Shown here in pieces: positions 23,906 to 36,900 of a stretch of DNA of 64,000 nt (its first letter is position 1; each line of letters begins with the position of its first letter). The stretch is from Beroe forskalii (Eukaryota; Ctenophora; Nuda; Beroida; Beroidae): contig WFMF01000130.1 in assembly GCA_011033025.1 (NCBI GenBank), positions 62,001 through 126,000 on the forward strand, written 5' to 3'. A program made the translations under genes and the position numbers. The notes below the pieces were generated by a model. The model made no database searches and was not told the DNA's origin. It saw nothing but the letters and a program-made list of their open reading frames with translations.

Positions 23906-26900
23906 TCGGAGGGAGGGACTTTTCCGTGGCTGCGGGCGCTTGCCAGCGCCCTGATGTGTGAGATAGACTGGATGGATGGGTTGTTCCGGAGTTATAACAT
24001 ACCGTGAAGCAGTCTGGTTCAGGGTATGTTCGCTCTAACACTTGCCAGGCTTTTAGAGGAGTGATCATAGAATGCCAACTTAGAGAATGCTGACGATTTT
24101 CACTTTGTTGTTGGGAATCTTGTGTCGCGTGCAGGAATCGTATCTGCGAGTGTGTATGTATGTGCGTGCGTCATGGCAACGTCACTGTTACTGACGTATA
24201 GCAAGTGTCTCATTGGAGGAGAAGTTGCTAATTTTTTCATGGCACAGCTTCAGAATTATTATTATTGCAGGTAGCTATTATATCATGCTGCTGAGAGAGT
24301 GAGTGCATTCGACAGTTAAAAAGTATATCATCACGTAGGGAAAGGACGTGAGAAATACACTGGAGGGTAACACTCTAACACTCTCACACCTACTGAACTA
24401 TCTCGGTGTGGGAAGCAGCAGCCGTCTGACGTCATTAAATACGCATTCAAAGGCATGATAATGACGTCATAGCAACCACCTATCTGACTTGTTGGGGAGA
24501 CTTTCAAACGTGTCGTATAATATACTACTGGGAAAGTGACAAGATGTATTCATGTATCTCCAGGTTCACAGGTCTCTCTCATATATATTGGTGAAAATAC
24601 GGTGTTAATGTATGGTCTATAGTACTCCACACAACTTTATAGGCTATAAAACATAACATTACTATCCGTGAGTCTGTGGCTGTGTGAACACATATATAGA
24701 TAGTCTGTTGCTCTATATCACAGTGTTTTCACGTGGTGCGCAGTACTTGTACAGCTTAACGCATAATATGTGTCGTTATTATGATTATTATATGTGGCAG
24801 ATAATATTCATACGAATTATTATGTATCCCATGCTCCCATCACTGATTCCGTATACGACACTTCCTGACAGACTTTATTACACTACTGGTGGATGAGATG
24901 GAATGGCTTCACATGTAATAGTATGGTGTATATAACTCCCCCTAATTTTAAACTGCCCCCCTCCTCTTCCCCCTGTCTCTATCTCGCTATCTCTCTGTCA
25001 GTTTTATCTCTGTTTAGGGTCCTGTTCTCTTGTCTCATCCCTATCTTGTAATGCACCCACCAACATACACAATACGACGTGCACCTGTCATACTGTATCT
25101 GTCACCCTGTGTGACTGCGTGTTTGTGTGACTGTGTGTTTGTGTGACTGTGAGTTCGTATGTCTGTGTGAGCATGCCAGAGTATGTCACACTCCGATCTC
25201 TGGGGTAAGAGACGAGTATAAGAGCTAGTATATATAACAAACATACACTTACCCCAAAACCCAAAACATAGACACTTTACAATGACGTCATTATCATGAC
25301 TCAAAGTGGTGTTTTAGTGACATGAATCCCCGCCTATATTCGGGTGGGTTGTTACGGATTATGACGCATGCTCGGTGTCCGGAGGGCTCGGCTGTCAGGG
25401 AATCCCCACTACAACACACATCTCTCTCTTTTGACATCTCCCAGGGAGAGATAAGAGACTCTCATCTGAGTGTATGTTATGTCGCATGGTGGCTCTATCT
25501 ATATACCCCCTCTGGGAGCTTTGTTTAGTATAGTGTCTTGCACCCTTATCAGTTCGGAGTATTACCCTTTCTCTTTCTCATTAGATGGAAGGGAGACCAC
25601 CCCCTCTGACATCTGATCTGACTAGCTAACCCCTCCTCTTCTCTGATAAGATCATCCCACGCTACTGCTGCTCTCAGACCACGTTACGTTACACACTTTG
25701 GTTGTTTCGTCTCCTCCTTCTCTCTTGGCAGTTCATAGTGTGATTCTCACACAGCTCATGAGATTCCTAATCTATCTTCTCAGGTCGTGGAGTGTGTCGT
25801 AGGAGCTCATCTCGAATTAGATAATGCGTCATGTTACAGCTGTGTCTTTTCCTTGCTCAGTGTCATATGTATGATGTGTGTCTCGTTTGAGTGGATTATA
25901 AAAAGTGCACAATTTCCCCTCTCTCAGTCGCACACTCCCTTTTTCCCAGATTTCCTGTACTTTTTATTAATTTATCAACGTCCGATTCTTGTTGCTGCTG
26001 CTGCTGCTTTTTCCATGTGTCTAGATTTATTCTCTCACCCCCAAAATCTCAAATTACGTTGGTGTTTTTTATATTGCTTCGTACTGTGAGCGTCTTGTTG
26101 AGTAGCTGCTGCTCTTGGTTTCCTAGCGGTAATTATGACAGCGTGCTGTGTGAATTTCGGTGTTGATTGTTGATATTATGCGAGGAGAAAAGAAAACCAC
26201 GTCCCAAATATTCTGTTCTTGTAATTCTGCAGCTCTGACAGCATCGGATATGTCTGATTTTCAGACACTTTGAGACCTGGATACGTGACCCTAGAGGATG
26301 TTTAAGTCTGAGTTTTCATGCTATGTCACTCAATTTTCAAGTAAGGAAATTGAAAATGTTTCCTTGCGTTTGAATAAAGAGTTTTCCAAACCATCGAATC
26401 ACTAAGGTTTTCACTTTTCACACCTCATTCAAAATCAATTTCCGAAACATCAGTTCAGTCTTTTTGTTTTACCCACTAATTATTTTATCAGTATTGACTC
26501 AATTAGCCACTTCTCAATTCTCGACGGGGTGCTAGATTCAAGTATCTCCGAAAGTTGAAGATAATGAATTATTTGCTCCACTCACTTATTCAATTAAAGA
26601 AGAGTTACGTATATGCATTGAGTTTTATCTTTGCTAGACGGTCTAAGAGCGGTTCTCATGGATTCATTACCCCAACTTTTAGACGGCTCTAATTCCTCCT
26701 TCTGATGTAATATTTGAATTTACAACTTGCTCCCTCGCAAAGTTACCAACTTGTTTCTTGCAACATGTTTCATGCGTGTTCGGTCACCCCCTGTTTTCTC
26801 GTTCTCACATCCTGTTGTGGACATTGGAATGCCTGATAATCGTCTGTGATGATGACATTTTCTCAACTGTTATTCTAAACCACTTGTTACCGAAGATATC

Positions 26901-27860
26901 AAATAGCCGCGCGGATAAAAAAGTACGAAAAACGATCGTTCAGCATTTGAAATGTGACATGAACACGGTACGTTTATTAAGATATGATATTATATGTACG
27001 CTAAGGTATGAAGCCCCGCCGTAAAAGTGACATTTTTCATTCAAGTACTTCTAACGTATAATATACACATACTATATACCCAGTGCCCTTCCCTATGTTC
27101 CTGCTCATAATATTATTAATATGCCGTGTTTTAACAGTCGGTTCATACTCGGTTTTAACCCGTCCATCCACCTCTCTGTGAACTATCTCCCCTCACGACG
27201 GCTAACAGACCTGCACCCCCACTTTCTGGGTGTTACTTTGAGGCTTATATCGCGCCCTAGTAAGATTTCCCCTGAGCTATATACTATTCGTTCATTCGTT
27301 CAACGCAGTGCGAGGCTTGCCCAGGGCAGCAACAACAGCAGCTCGCTTTCCTGTTGTGTTTTAGGGTGTCTAACTCCCATCTCACTCTCTGTGAGAGATA
27401 GCTGTCAGTATCGTAGCAACGATAGTGTGTGCGTTGTCATGTCGTCTCTTGGCAACCCGAGAAGAGAGTGCAGCGTGTAGCTTGTTTATCACGATTAGAG
27501 GATGGCTTCCCGACATCGGGTGATCCTGGTAGACGTTACGTCGGCGGCGTTATCTCCCACTTCACCCGTCCTTCAGATACTCGCTAATTATATCCCCCTA
27601 TAATTATTAAGTAGATGAGCGAGTGTAGTTAGCCTGCATCCGGGCTGTTCGTCACGTTTTATCTTCCATCCCTATTCCCGCTCTCGGACTCCTGACCTCT
27701 CGTTAAAGTGTTTGTCAAAGGTCCTCGGACCATTGCACTTAGTTAAACTACACGCCCTCGAGTTAGAGAAGTCATTGATTTCAAATTCCATCGCACCTTC
27801 TCATAGTTTCTTTGGTACTCGCCAAGGCCAGAGTTTCTTCCACTTTGTTTCTCCCTGCCC
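23906..27860. other. No supported gene
   Basis: Copies of the CRE-like motif lie at 24453-24470 and 25280-25310. A TGTGTGACTG-rich simple repeat lies at 25100-25175 and a short GCT run at 25990-26010. Open frames such as 25787-26089 and 27121-27480 have no splice or family support. Confidence 0.45.
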
Positions 27861-27861
27861 A

Positions 27862-28275
27862 AACTTCTCATATCTTTGTCCTCAGGATTCCCTTCGTTTC
27901 ATGTTGCTTCCGTACCTTTCAGATTGTCTCATGTTGCCCCAGTACCCCTCAGGTTACCAAAGGTTGCCCAATGCCCATGTACCGCTGAAGTTGCCTTAGG
28001 TTGCCCCTGTACCTCTAAAGTTGTCTCCCAGGGCCCAGCAGCCGTAAGGTTTCCTCAGGTTGCCCCAGCAGCCCTCATGTTGCTTCAGGTTACCCCTGTA
28101 CCTTTCAAGTTGTCTCAGGTTGCCCCAGCAGCCCTCAGGTTGCCCCAGCAATCCTCAGGTTGTCTCCGAGGCCATGTAGCCCTCCGGTTGCCTCAGGTTG
28201 CCTCAGGTTGCCCCCAGCAACCCTCAGGTTGTCTCACATGCCCCTAGCAGCCCTCAGGTTGTCTCCCAGGCAACA
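27862..28275 (+). repeat. Minisatellite, ~24 bp imperfect unit
   Basis: Repeats of CCTCAGGTTGCCCCAGCAG and variants, with units drifting between 21 and 30 bp. The frame across it (27876-28247) is a by-product of the repeat. Confidence 0.85.
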
Positions 28276-29997
28276 ACTCGGGCTTGTTACAGAGAGAAGA
28301 AGGGAAGCAGGGCAAGTGCACACCGTGATGTAGTACATGTAATGTACATATATTAACTTGTATGTGATATGTTTGAGCAGCAACTCCTCGTATATATGGT
28401 AGGTGTATTATATTCTATGTTCGCCTGCCCTTCAGTCATCCTCGCCTGTATGGTTTTTGAGCGCACTTTACGGTTTTTGAGACACCCTGGGAGTGATTAT
28501 CGAATTCGATTGTATAGTATTTTGACAGGTAATATTATATGAATCGTGTGATATATTTTATGATGTAAAACATGTCCGGTTATTTTGTTGCTAATTGATA
28601 CCTGATAGTTGTCATTTTATGTTACAGTTGTATCGTGAATTTTCCAGTCGCTTTATCAAAGATCAGCTCGGTGTTTTAGAGGATTGCCGGAGGTTGTCAA
28701 TATGTATGTTGCATGTGTGGCCTTGTGGCAGAATTTTGAAAATACATTGAGTGGAATTTGTAGGAGTTAATAGTTCTCTTTTTACAGACAGTAACTACAA
28801 TAACTTTACAGCTGATTTGCCTCTACTATGACACAATATTAATTGCCGTTCTAGCTTGATACACGTCTTCCTGGCTAAATTACCATAGTAATGTCCAAAT
28901 TTCAACTGGAAATGGAAACTGATTACAATGATTGTTTTTGCTTAAAATTTAAATGAAAATAATAGATTTTAACCAAAAATTTTGTCCTTGTACCCTTAGC
29001 TTTCTACTTAAACGTGACTTGAAACGAGTTACAGAGTAAAAGAGGCAGATTGATGCTGATTGAATGCTACTTACTTCCTCAGCTCTAGTCGTTGCTTCGC
29101 ACAAAATAGGAGTAGGATCTTTTACTGAATCCGAAAAATCAATTGTTTCAAATCTTCAATTCGCTTATTAAGTGGAAATTTGAAATGTCGTAAGGTTAAA
29201 CGATTTTCCCCATTTAAAAGTTGCAAATTCAGCTACGGATCATTACCCTCGACAAACGACTAAGATGCGTCTGAAACTAAATACTACCGAAATTATTTCC
29301 GAATGCAGTGTCAAAACGGAATGCTTGCTGGTATTGTGACATGCGTTATTTTGCTTCATTCCATTGATTGTAGGTTTTCATTTTTTACGTTCGATCGAAA
29401 ATTAATGAGCTTCTAATCGTCGAAGTGTGAAACATTCTATCACATCTTTTTTGAGGTTTTATCGTTTCCATTTAATAATTTGTTGATGACATCCAAGTTA
29501 ATGTTTTCACAGGTACTTGTGTATTTCTCCCTAACTCATTATCACTATTTCAACAATTATGACGCCCACGATTCTTATCAGTTTTCATTTTCATTCTCAC
29601 GTACTTTTCAGTATTATCTTCCGGTATTAATTAATTAATCACTGATATCGAACAAAAACGTGTGAAACATGCACTAATTGACACGATGGGGCTAATTGGC
29701 ATTCGATTCCTGTGAGAATTGGTGTTACCTGTTCCCCTATAAGAGTCTTGCAAGGATTCGCACTTTTATCAGTGGAGCAGTTCCTAGTTTGTACCTCCAC
29801 TTTCGTCTCACACTCGCATTCCCCTCAAAATGTTGACGCTTCGACTGATCACTCTCGGGAATACGAAAAGCAGGTTTCGTCAATTTAACCTGGATGAACC
29901 ATGCTAAAGTGTCGACAATCTCGACCATTTCCAACTTTTAATAACCCTCCACTGCATGAGCCTGGGAACATGGAGCATGCTAACCCCCACTCACTCT
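28276..29997. other. No supported gene
   Basis: AT-rich sequence with no recognisable exon or structured repeat. Confidence 0.5.
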
Positions 29998-29998
29998 G

Positions 29999-30089
29999 GA
30001 TTCTCAGGAACTTTAATTACCAAGTTGCAGTGCCTGACACGGGGCCGCCCCCACGGGTTTTGAAGGAGCCGCACAGACCCCTCACCTAG
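29999..30089 (+). CDS. Putative C-terminal exon, gene unidentified
   Basis: An acceptor-like ggattctcag at about 30000-30009 precedes a frame reading NFNYQVAVPDTGPPPRVLKE and six more residues to TAG. Its GC-rich codons and proline-rich tail look coding compared with the flanks. It could close the gene starting at 13832, but that would need a 16 kb span with no exons identified between. Confidence 0.3.
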
Positions 30090-30985
30090 CCTGATAAGAA
30101 TATTTTCTGTATACTGTCTGGATAGGCGTGGAGAGTGGTGTCGTTATCATGGTTTAAAATGCACAATTTTTGTAGAAAATTTGCCTATTTTTCACGTGCG
30201 ATCTTCACTTTCACATATAACAACCACCAATGGTGCACATCAGCTGTGTAGGTCACCACTGATAGGTCAAAATGTGAATTTTTTCATGGTTTCCTGACGA
30301 AATCCATTACCTCATCATCTCGGGACCTTTGCCAAAAACACACTGTGGCTGTGGCAATGTGTCTAGCGCTAAACAATTACCAAATTCCGTTTATATATAT
30401 ACGAAACCTTTACACAGTCTATTCGCACATATTAGGTTAATTTCAAAATCCCCGTTTATTATTAACTTGTTAACTTGTTAGGGGGTATTATATAATACTG
30501 CCCACAATTTGTCCTAATCACCGGAGTCGAGACATTTCTGGTTTTCTAATGATTCCCACATAATTGATACTCTAGTTCTGTAAATTGTATCAGATAAGCA
30601 CTTGTTAGCTGCTAATACCTGGCTACTAGGTGGAGCAGCATTCCAGAAACCAAGTCATTTCACCCAACCATTTCGTCTGATCCAAAAAGTATGCAGACTG
30701 ATGAAGTTATTTTGATAATGATATCAGGATCAAGCTGCAACTGGTCCAAGCATAATGCTCTTATCTGTAACAACGGACTGTAAACAGACTGAACAGTGAA
30801 CATAAGCAGTCATAAACCACACCCTTGTGCACCAGCCCTAGTTAACCAAATTCACTAAACTGCTCTCAACACCTTTTCTAACCCCATTCACTACTTCCGT
30901 TTCAACCCCTCTGAGTAACCCCACAAACCCCCTCTTTTGACTTTATAACCCCTCGCATCTTCTGCAGACAGCACAGGTTAACTGG

Positions 30986-33900
30986 ATGTCCATGGTAGCC
31001 CTACTAAACGCTTCAATGGAGGCCTATGACCAGAGCAGGCTATCAACCCGTGCTAACGCTTTCTCGGTGGAGGCCCTTGTAAACTCAGACGAATTCAACG
31101 GATACCCTACTCAACCAGCAGCTTTCGAGACTTGTGAGTCTGGGAAATTATTGGAAGTGTTTATTTGTTGTTGACTTATAAAGTTTTAACTGTCTGTCTT
31201 GAATTTAGTCTCAAGGAATAATTTATTTTAAAGTCTTGTAAGACTTTAAACTAAGGTATTCCTACCACCATTTCAAATGCTTCAATCTATGATTCTACTA
31301 TCCTCCTAACTTACCCTCAATTCTTACATATCTCGATATCTTCTTTCTACTCCCCCTCTAAAGCTCTAAGAGTGACTCATTATCTCACTAACCTAACCCC
31401 TCAGGTGCAGGTCCGGGCACACCCCGGCAATACCAGGAATATTACTCCCCGGAGCAAGCCTCCGAGCAGAGCAGTAACCATGGTGACCCCCAGCAACAGC
31501 AACCAGGACAACCCCCCAACCAGCAACCCCCGCCGCAGATCAAACAGGACGTGTCCCTGCCCACCCACCCCCTCCTCGCTAACGTGTCACTCCACCTGGA
31601 CGCCAAGGACTTGTGGGACCAGTTCCACATCATTGGAACCGAGATGATCGTCACCAAGGCTGGCAGGTTAGTGGGCAGTGGTGGGAGAATTTGGTGTGCA
31701 ACTACTCCCCTTTGTCTCTTTGAGGGAGGGAGCAGTTGACATTGATAGCTGGTTCATGATTTAGGTTGGTGGTTTGTGGTGCCAGTTGCCATATTGGCCG
31801 ACCTCCCGTGTGCTGTCCCCATGAGTAAAGCTGTCTGTTCACCTTTAACGTCCTGTCAAAATTCCTGTTCAACGTAAAATTTCCTTATATTTTTGTTAAA
31901 ATTGTTTAAAATTCCAATCCTAATCGGTCACGATCTTAGAGCGGTCAGCGGCTCATACTTCTGTGGCTCTGTATAAAAGGACTTCGTAACCATTTTGAAA
32001 TTTCCGTCTATTTCTTTGACAATGGATGATCTCACTGCCCACCGATTGTACCACGGATGAGCATGATTTGAGAGCAGCAGCCTATGATTTGAGAGCATGG
32101 CAGCTGCTATCATTCCACTGTCACTAGAGGCTGGGGGAGTGGCAAGAACAACAAAGATAATACTGTGTTGATGTGTTTATAAGTTTATACTAATGTGGTG
32201 ATTATATGTCGTGCTACTAAAATGTTCCTAATTAGTGAAGATTACTCTTCTTCTTCTTCCTCTATGTTTTGTGATGAAAGCTGGAATTTGGTGAGATGAT
32301 GGCGCTCTTCCACCACCGCTTGGTATTCAATATTCTGAGACGGCTAAAGATCGGAATATACGTCAGCTGTTCCGCGTACTTCAGTTTGAGAGCTGTTACG
32401 GTGGAATCATAGTGCTCTTTGGTGTCAGTTATGTAATATACAGCGAGTGTCATGTAATATAACGTGTACGGAACTGCCAAATTAACAATACATTTCGGTG
32501 GTTCAGACTTCGGCATTGCACTGATTATATAAGCTTACAAGAATGTCTGACAGCTAAGTCATGAGGTCACGAAAGCAGCTAATAGCTTACAGGTACTCAG
32601 GTAGTAATAAAATGTGTTCTGTGATGATTGAGTTGATCAATATGATCATGAAGACCTTAGATCAATGATCAAAATTATTCATGATATTGATGACCTTGGT
32701 AACCACTGATCAGTCTCAGAAGACTGTGAAACCACTTCCAATTGAATACCACGAATTCTGGATATACTGTTGAGTGTCGTGCTAATTCGATTCTGGGTCC
32801 AGCAAATCAGACTAATTTGGAATACACGTATTGTTTGCGTCTGGGAGACAAGTTGAATTAGATTTAATTACTTTATCAGCTAAATACCAGGGTCTTGGTA
32901 TTTTTAGAAACTCTAGCATCTACTACCACAGTTTGTTCGTGGCTGCTGCCATGGCAATCACGCTCGAAAGTATAATACCTGCAGTCAGGACAACTTTCAT
33001 CCACCTTGGTCCTGTCTTCACAAATTAACAGACACATGAATAAAAGAATACACCCAGAGCCACAAGCAGAAGTACTGACAGACATACGAACATGCACAGA
33101 CCCAAACAGTAAACACTGGATCACATGAACAAACACAGACTCACAAACAGACACACATACAGACTCACAAACATCCGTACACACGGAGAATATGATGAAC
33201 GCTGAGCTCCGTCTAAGAGCTGTCCGTGGCTGAGCCCTGTCACCAAGGAAGGCTGGAAGGATTTTCATATACATATCTAGCTCTATATTTACTCAATTAA
33301 GCGGGTTATTGGACATCATATGTGTGTTTACTGCTCGCAATGGAGAGAGCAGCGGGGGTAGAGAACTCGATGATGTTCCTGCTGACAGATTTTATTTTTC
33401 CACTAATATAATACGCGCTGTCATAGCAGCTCGAGCAGGTCACGTGATCCGCGGAGTCCGGAGGAAAAGGTCGCGTGATCTGGAAGCTATTCCGTGTCAC
33501 ATGATCGGACCCAAGTGATGCTCTCTCTCAGCTGTTCCACGCAAGATCAGAGATAGCAAGATCAAACTCACATACACACACGTATAAACTGACAGATATA
33601 CGGACAGACACACACAAACACACGGACAAACACACGGCACGGGTTGCATGCCACACGCGCGTTCCCCGCATAACTGGGAGGGCGGGCGTAGTTGGAGGGA
33701 TTCTCCGGGGGCAGATAAGCGGGGATCGATGATAGGGATCACCTGGATCTGTTGTAGAACAAGGCGTGAAGAGAGATAGCTGCTGTCAGAACGATCTTGA
33801 CAGCAGCATGCGGATTGTAAGATACAAGGCGTCAGCGGAGATCGATAAAACGTAGGATGCCAGGCAACAGAGATATATGGCACGGTGACAAAAACAACCA

Positions 33901-36900
33901 TTCTAAGAGGGGAGTGTTTTCGACAGAAACGAATCGCTGGATTGATGAAATGAGCAGAAAACAGTCTCCTAGCAGGAATATATATTGGCTGGAAAGAAGT
34001 GTGACCATGTTATCATTTCCCACATTGTTAACACAACACCTTCTCAGAGAATCGTGTGATAACATTTGTATGTTATAGCACTCGAGAGAGAACGTTTTGA
34101 TATAAAACCAGTATATATGGGAGGGAGAAAGGCGTGAATTTGCTTAAAATTATCGCTCACTGTCGTCTAGTTGTGCGTGTGAAGGTTTAAGGTAGCACCT
34201 GCATTATTCCAGAAAAGAAAGAAGCTGCTACTTTCACACCCGACACTCAGAAGAACTGATAATAAAGCCGAGTTTACACCAATTTACAGCTCCCAATTTA
34301 TCTGCTAATAGCCTGGTCATAATATGAGACTAAAGTCTTCTGTGTTTTGTCATTGGATTGCGGATGCTCGCTTCTGGGTCAGAAGCCTCAATCAGTTTCA
34401 TAACACCAAGATTGTGCTTGTTTTGTTTGGCGTTCATGACAAATACAGGCATTTTCGTGTATTCCCAACTCCCATCATCAAATGCAGTCTTGGAGGAGAA
34501 GAATACTGAAAACAGAGTTAGTTTGAGTGTTATCAGCAGACCAGTCTTATCCATCTCAATAAAACAGCCACGATTTCTCAAATGCAACCTGTTCTCTTCG
34601 TCGGCTGTTCTGAGGAAAAGGAAATCGTGTTAGCTTTCAGGAGAAAAGGGTTTACTGTGCGACGAAGTGGAGTGAGAATCACAGCTGAAAACCTTATAAG
34701 TTGATGTTAGAATGGGATGATAATGTGTGAAAAGCGAGCCTGTGTTCTTGGATAGAGCTTGTGTGAAAAGTGGGTTTGTGTTTTTGGAGAGAGCTTGTGC
34801 AATGTGCTAGTATCAAGGGGTACAACTCTCCATGGAAGATCTAGAATCGAACACTGGGGTGGATGCAACTTTCGAAAAGGTGCCATGATATTTTGATAAG
34901 CTCATGTTATCAGGTGTCCGGTTTGCCTTTTTGTCCTCCATCCCTCGACCCTATGTTTCAACCCCCTTGTTCACCCCTTTCCCCTCCTGTAATACCTCAC
35001 TTGTCACTTTCTCCCCCCCCCCCTGAAACACCCCACTATCCCCTCTTCATAACCCCACTCTCCCCTTGTAACACCCCATATCCCCTTTCAGGCGGATGTT
35101 CCCCACTATCAAAGTGTCGGTGTTCGGGCTGGAGCCACACACCAAGTACCATATGCTCCTGGACATAGCCCCACTCGACGACAAGAGATACAAATACGCT
35201 TACCACAGGTACGGGTCGATTTGACATCATTTGAAACTAGTATCATATTATTGAGAATAGATTATTTGCTCTTAGAAATCAATCTGCATTCTTCGCTTTG
35301 AATATTGAATGATTGTATGTGACACTGACGAGAATTCCTCAGACTTGAAATTTATGAAAATACTCAGCGTAGCCATAAAATCGCTTCTTTTTAATGGACA
35401 ATTTTGTTCGAAGCGATTCAGCTTCTCTATAATATTTTTGGATAATTTTCTAAACTCGATATAATTATGCAAATTTTAGTCATTTTAATAGACAAGTTAG
35501 GAGACATACTGGCTAGACATAAAATATTCACTTATATGATAAACATGAGTCATATGGAATCTTATAGCTTAGAGCTTACAACTTATGGTACTTCATAGTC
35601 CTCCTACTTCTGTGATGCCCTAAAAACGAACCAAAATTGGCGAATTGGAGACATTTCATTCGAACTTGACAGAATATTTGACTTGAAACCCCGTTTTTTT
35701 TTCGAAACACCTTAGCGCCTGGCACGCCCATTGACATATAGTCATATAACACCGCTGGTTTTTCACACTATGTGTAACATGTTTTTACATGAAGCCGTTT
35801 AATAACCTGTTTATATGTTTAAAACATAGGGAAAGTGTCCAAAGAAGAACCCCCTAGAGCAGGCTGCATATTTGTAATAATATAACAAATCATAATGCCA
35901 CCTGTAACTATAATCACAGGCTAGCCTATAGTAGAGATTCACATCGGAAATGTCTCAGGTAAGGTTTGTACAGGCGCTGTGCTGCTGTTTATTATAGTTG
36001 AGGGGGTGTAAATTAGTCATATATTTGAGGGATTTCGGAAGTTGCTTTAATACTATGCAAACACCCTCAGTCCCTAGAATATAGATAGATTCCATTTTGG
36101 AGACTTAAGGTGCTACTGAAAGTTATTTGTACTATCGATTTGAGGGACTGAGGGGATTTTCAGATATTTAGGGTGCTGCTGAAAGTGCAAATGGATGCTC
36201 ATGTTTGTGCTTCGTGTCCTCCCAGAAAATGTACCTAAAGTTTAACGTTTTTATCGCATAAATAACAATTTTTCAATCACTTTCATAGTTCATACCATTC
36301 AAATACTAAATTGACCAGTTTCAGTTTTCCAAATTCTATAAATTGTTCAACTTCCACCCGTAGAAACGTATACTTTGTTGAAGTCTCTCTGGCAAGCTGT
36401 ATGTTCTGAAAGAGGCTGCTGATTCTCAGTCAAGACGATGATAAAATGTTGTCTCGTAGTTTTTCACCGAACTTTGTCACTGCTCGGTGAAAATGTTATA
36501 TCCGCAGGCTTTAACTGAAAATGTGAGTTTTAAAAAGATGATTTATTGAGTACATCAAAACGAAATATTTCGCTTGTTTTACATTCTACATTCTCCATCA
36601 TTTAGTCTGATTGGAGTAGAGACCAGCTCTCAAGGTTAGCTGTACCAAGGCATGACTTGTCCCTTTCTGTTATGTAGATATTTTAGAAAAAATGCCTGTA
36701 ATTTCAATAGACACTTGTAAGACTTTAAGCTTTTAAGTTATACATGTCTAAAAGCTGTTTTATGTTGTGTACAAGGCTCCGATAGACTGAGTTATGATTT
36801 TAGATATAATATTTTTACATAGCATAATATAAACCCTGGTCCGTGGATAGGTTTGAGAGCTCGTTTAGAAAACAAGAGATAGGGTTGTACAGCAAGGGCA

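Larger units (their letters stand above)
31134..35091 (+). other. T-box introns 1 and 2
   Basis: Intron 1 is 31134-31404 and intron 2 is 31667-35091. Intron 2 holds two possible minus-strand exons (see 32248-32324 and 34330-34611) and CA/GT-rich simple repeats at 33080-33185 and 33560-33640. Confidence 0.8.

Noticed and set aside
23787-24068. Opposed frames over the GC-rich stem-loops
   Set aside because: High local GC suppresses stop codons on both strands; neither has family support.
27121-27480. 119-codon plus-strand frame
   Set aside because: No splice context, no family motifs and a composition expected from translated non-coding sequence.
27876-28247. 123-codon frame across the minisatellite
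   Set aside because: The frame follows from the repeat unit lacking stops, not from coding selection.
33497-33901. 134-codon minus-strand frame with a [11 protein letters not shown]-like stretch
   Set aside because: Produced by the CA/GT simple repeat.
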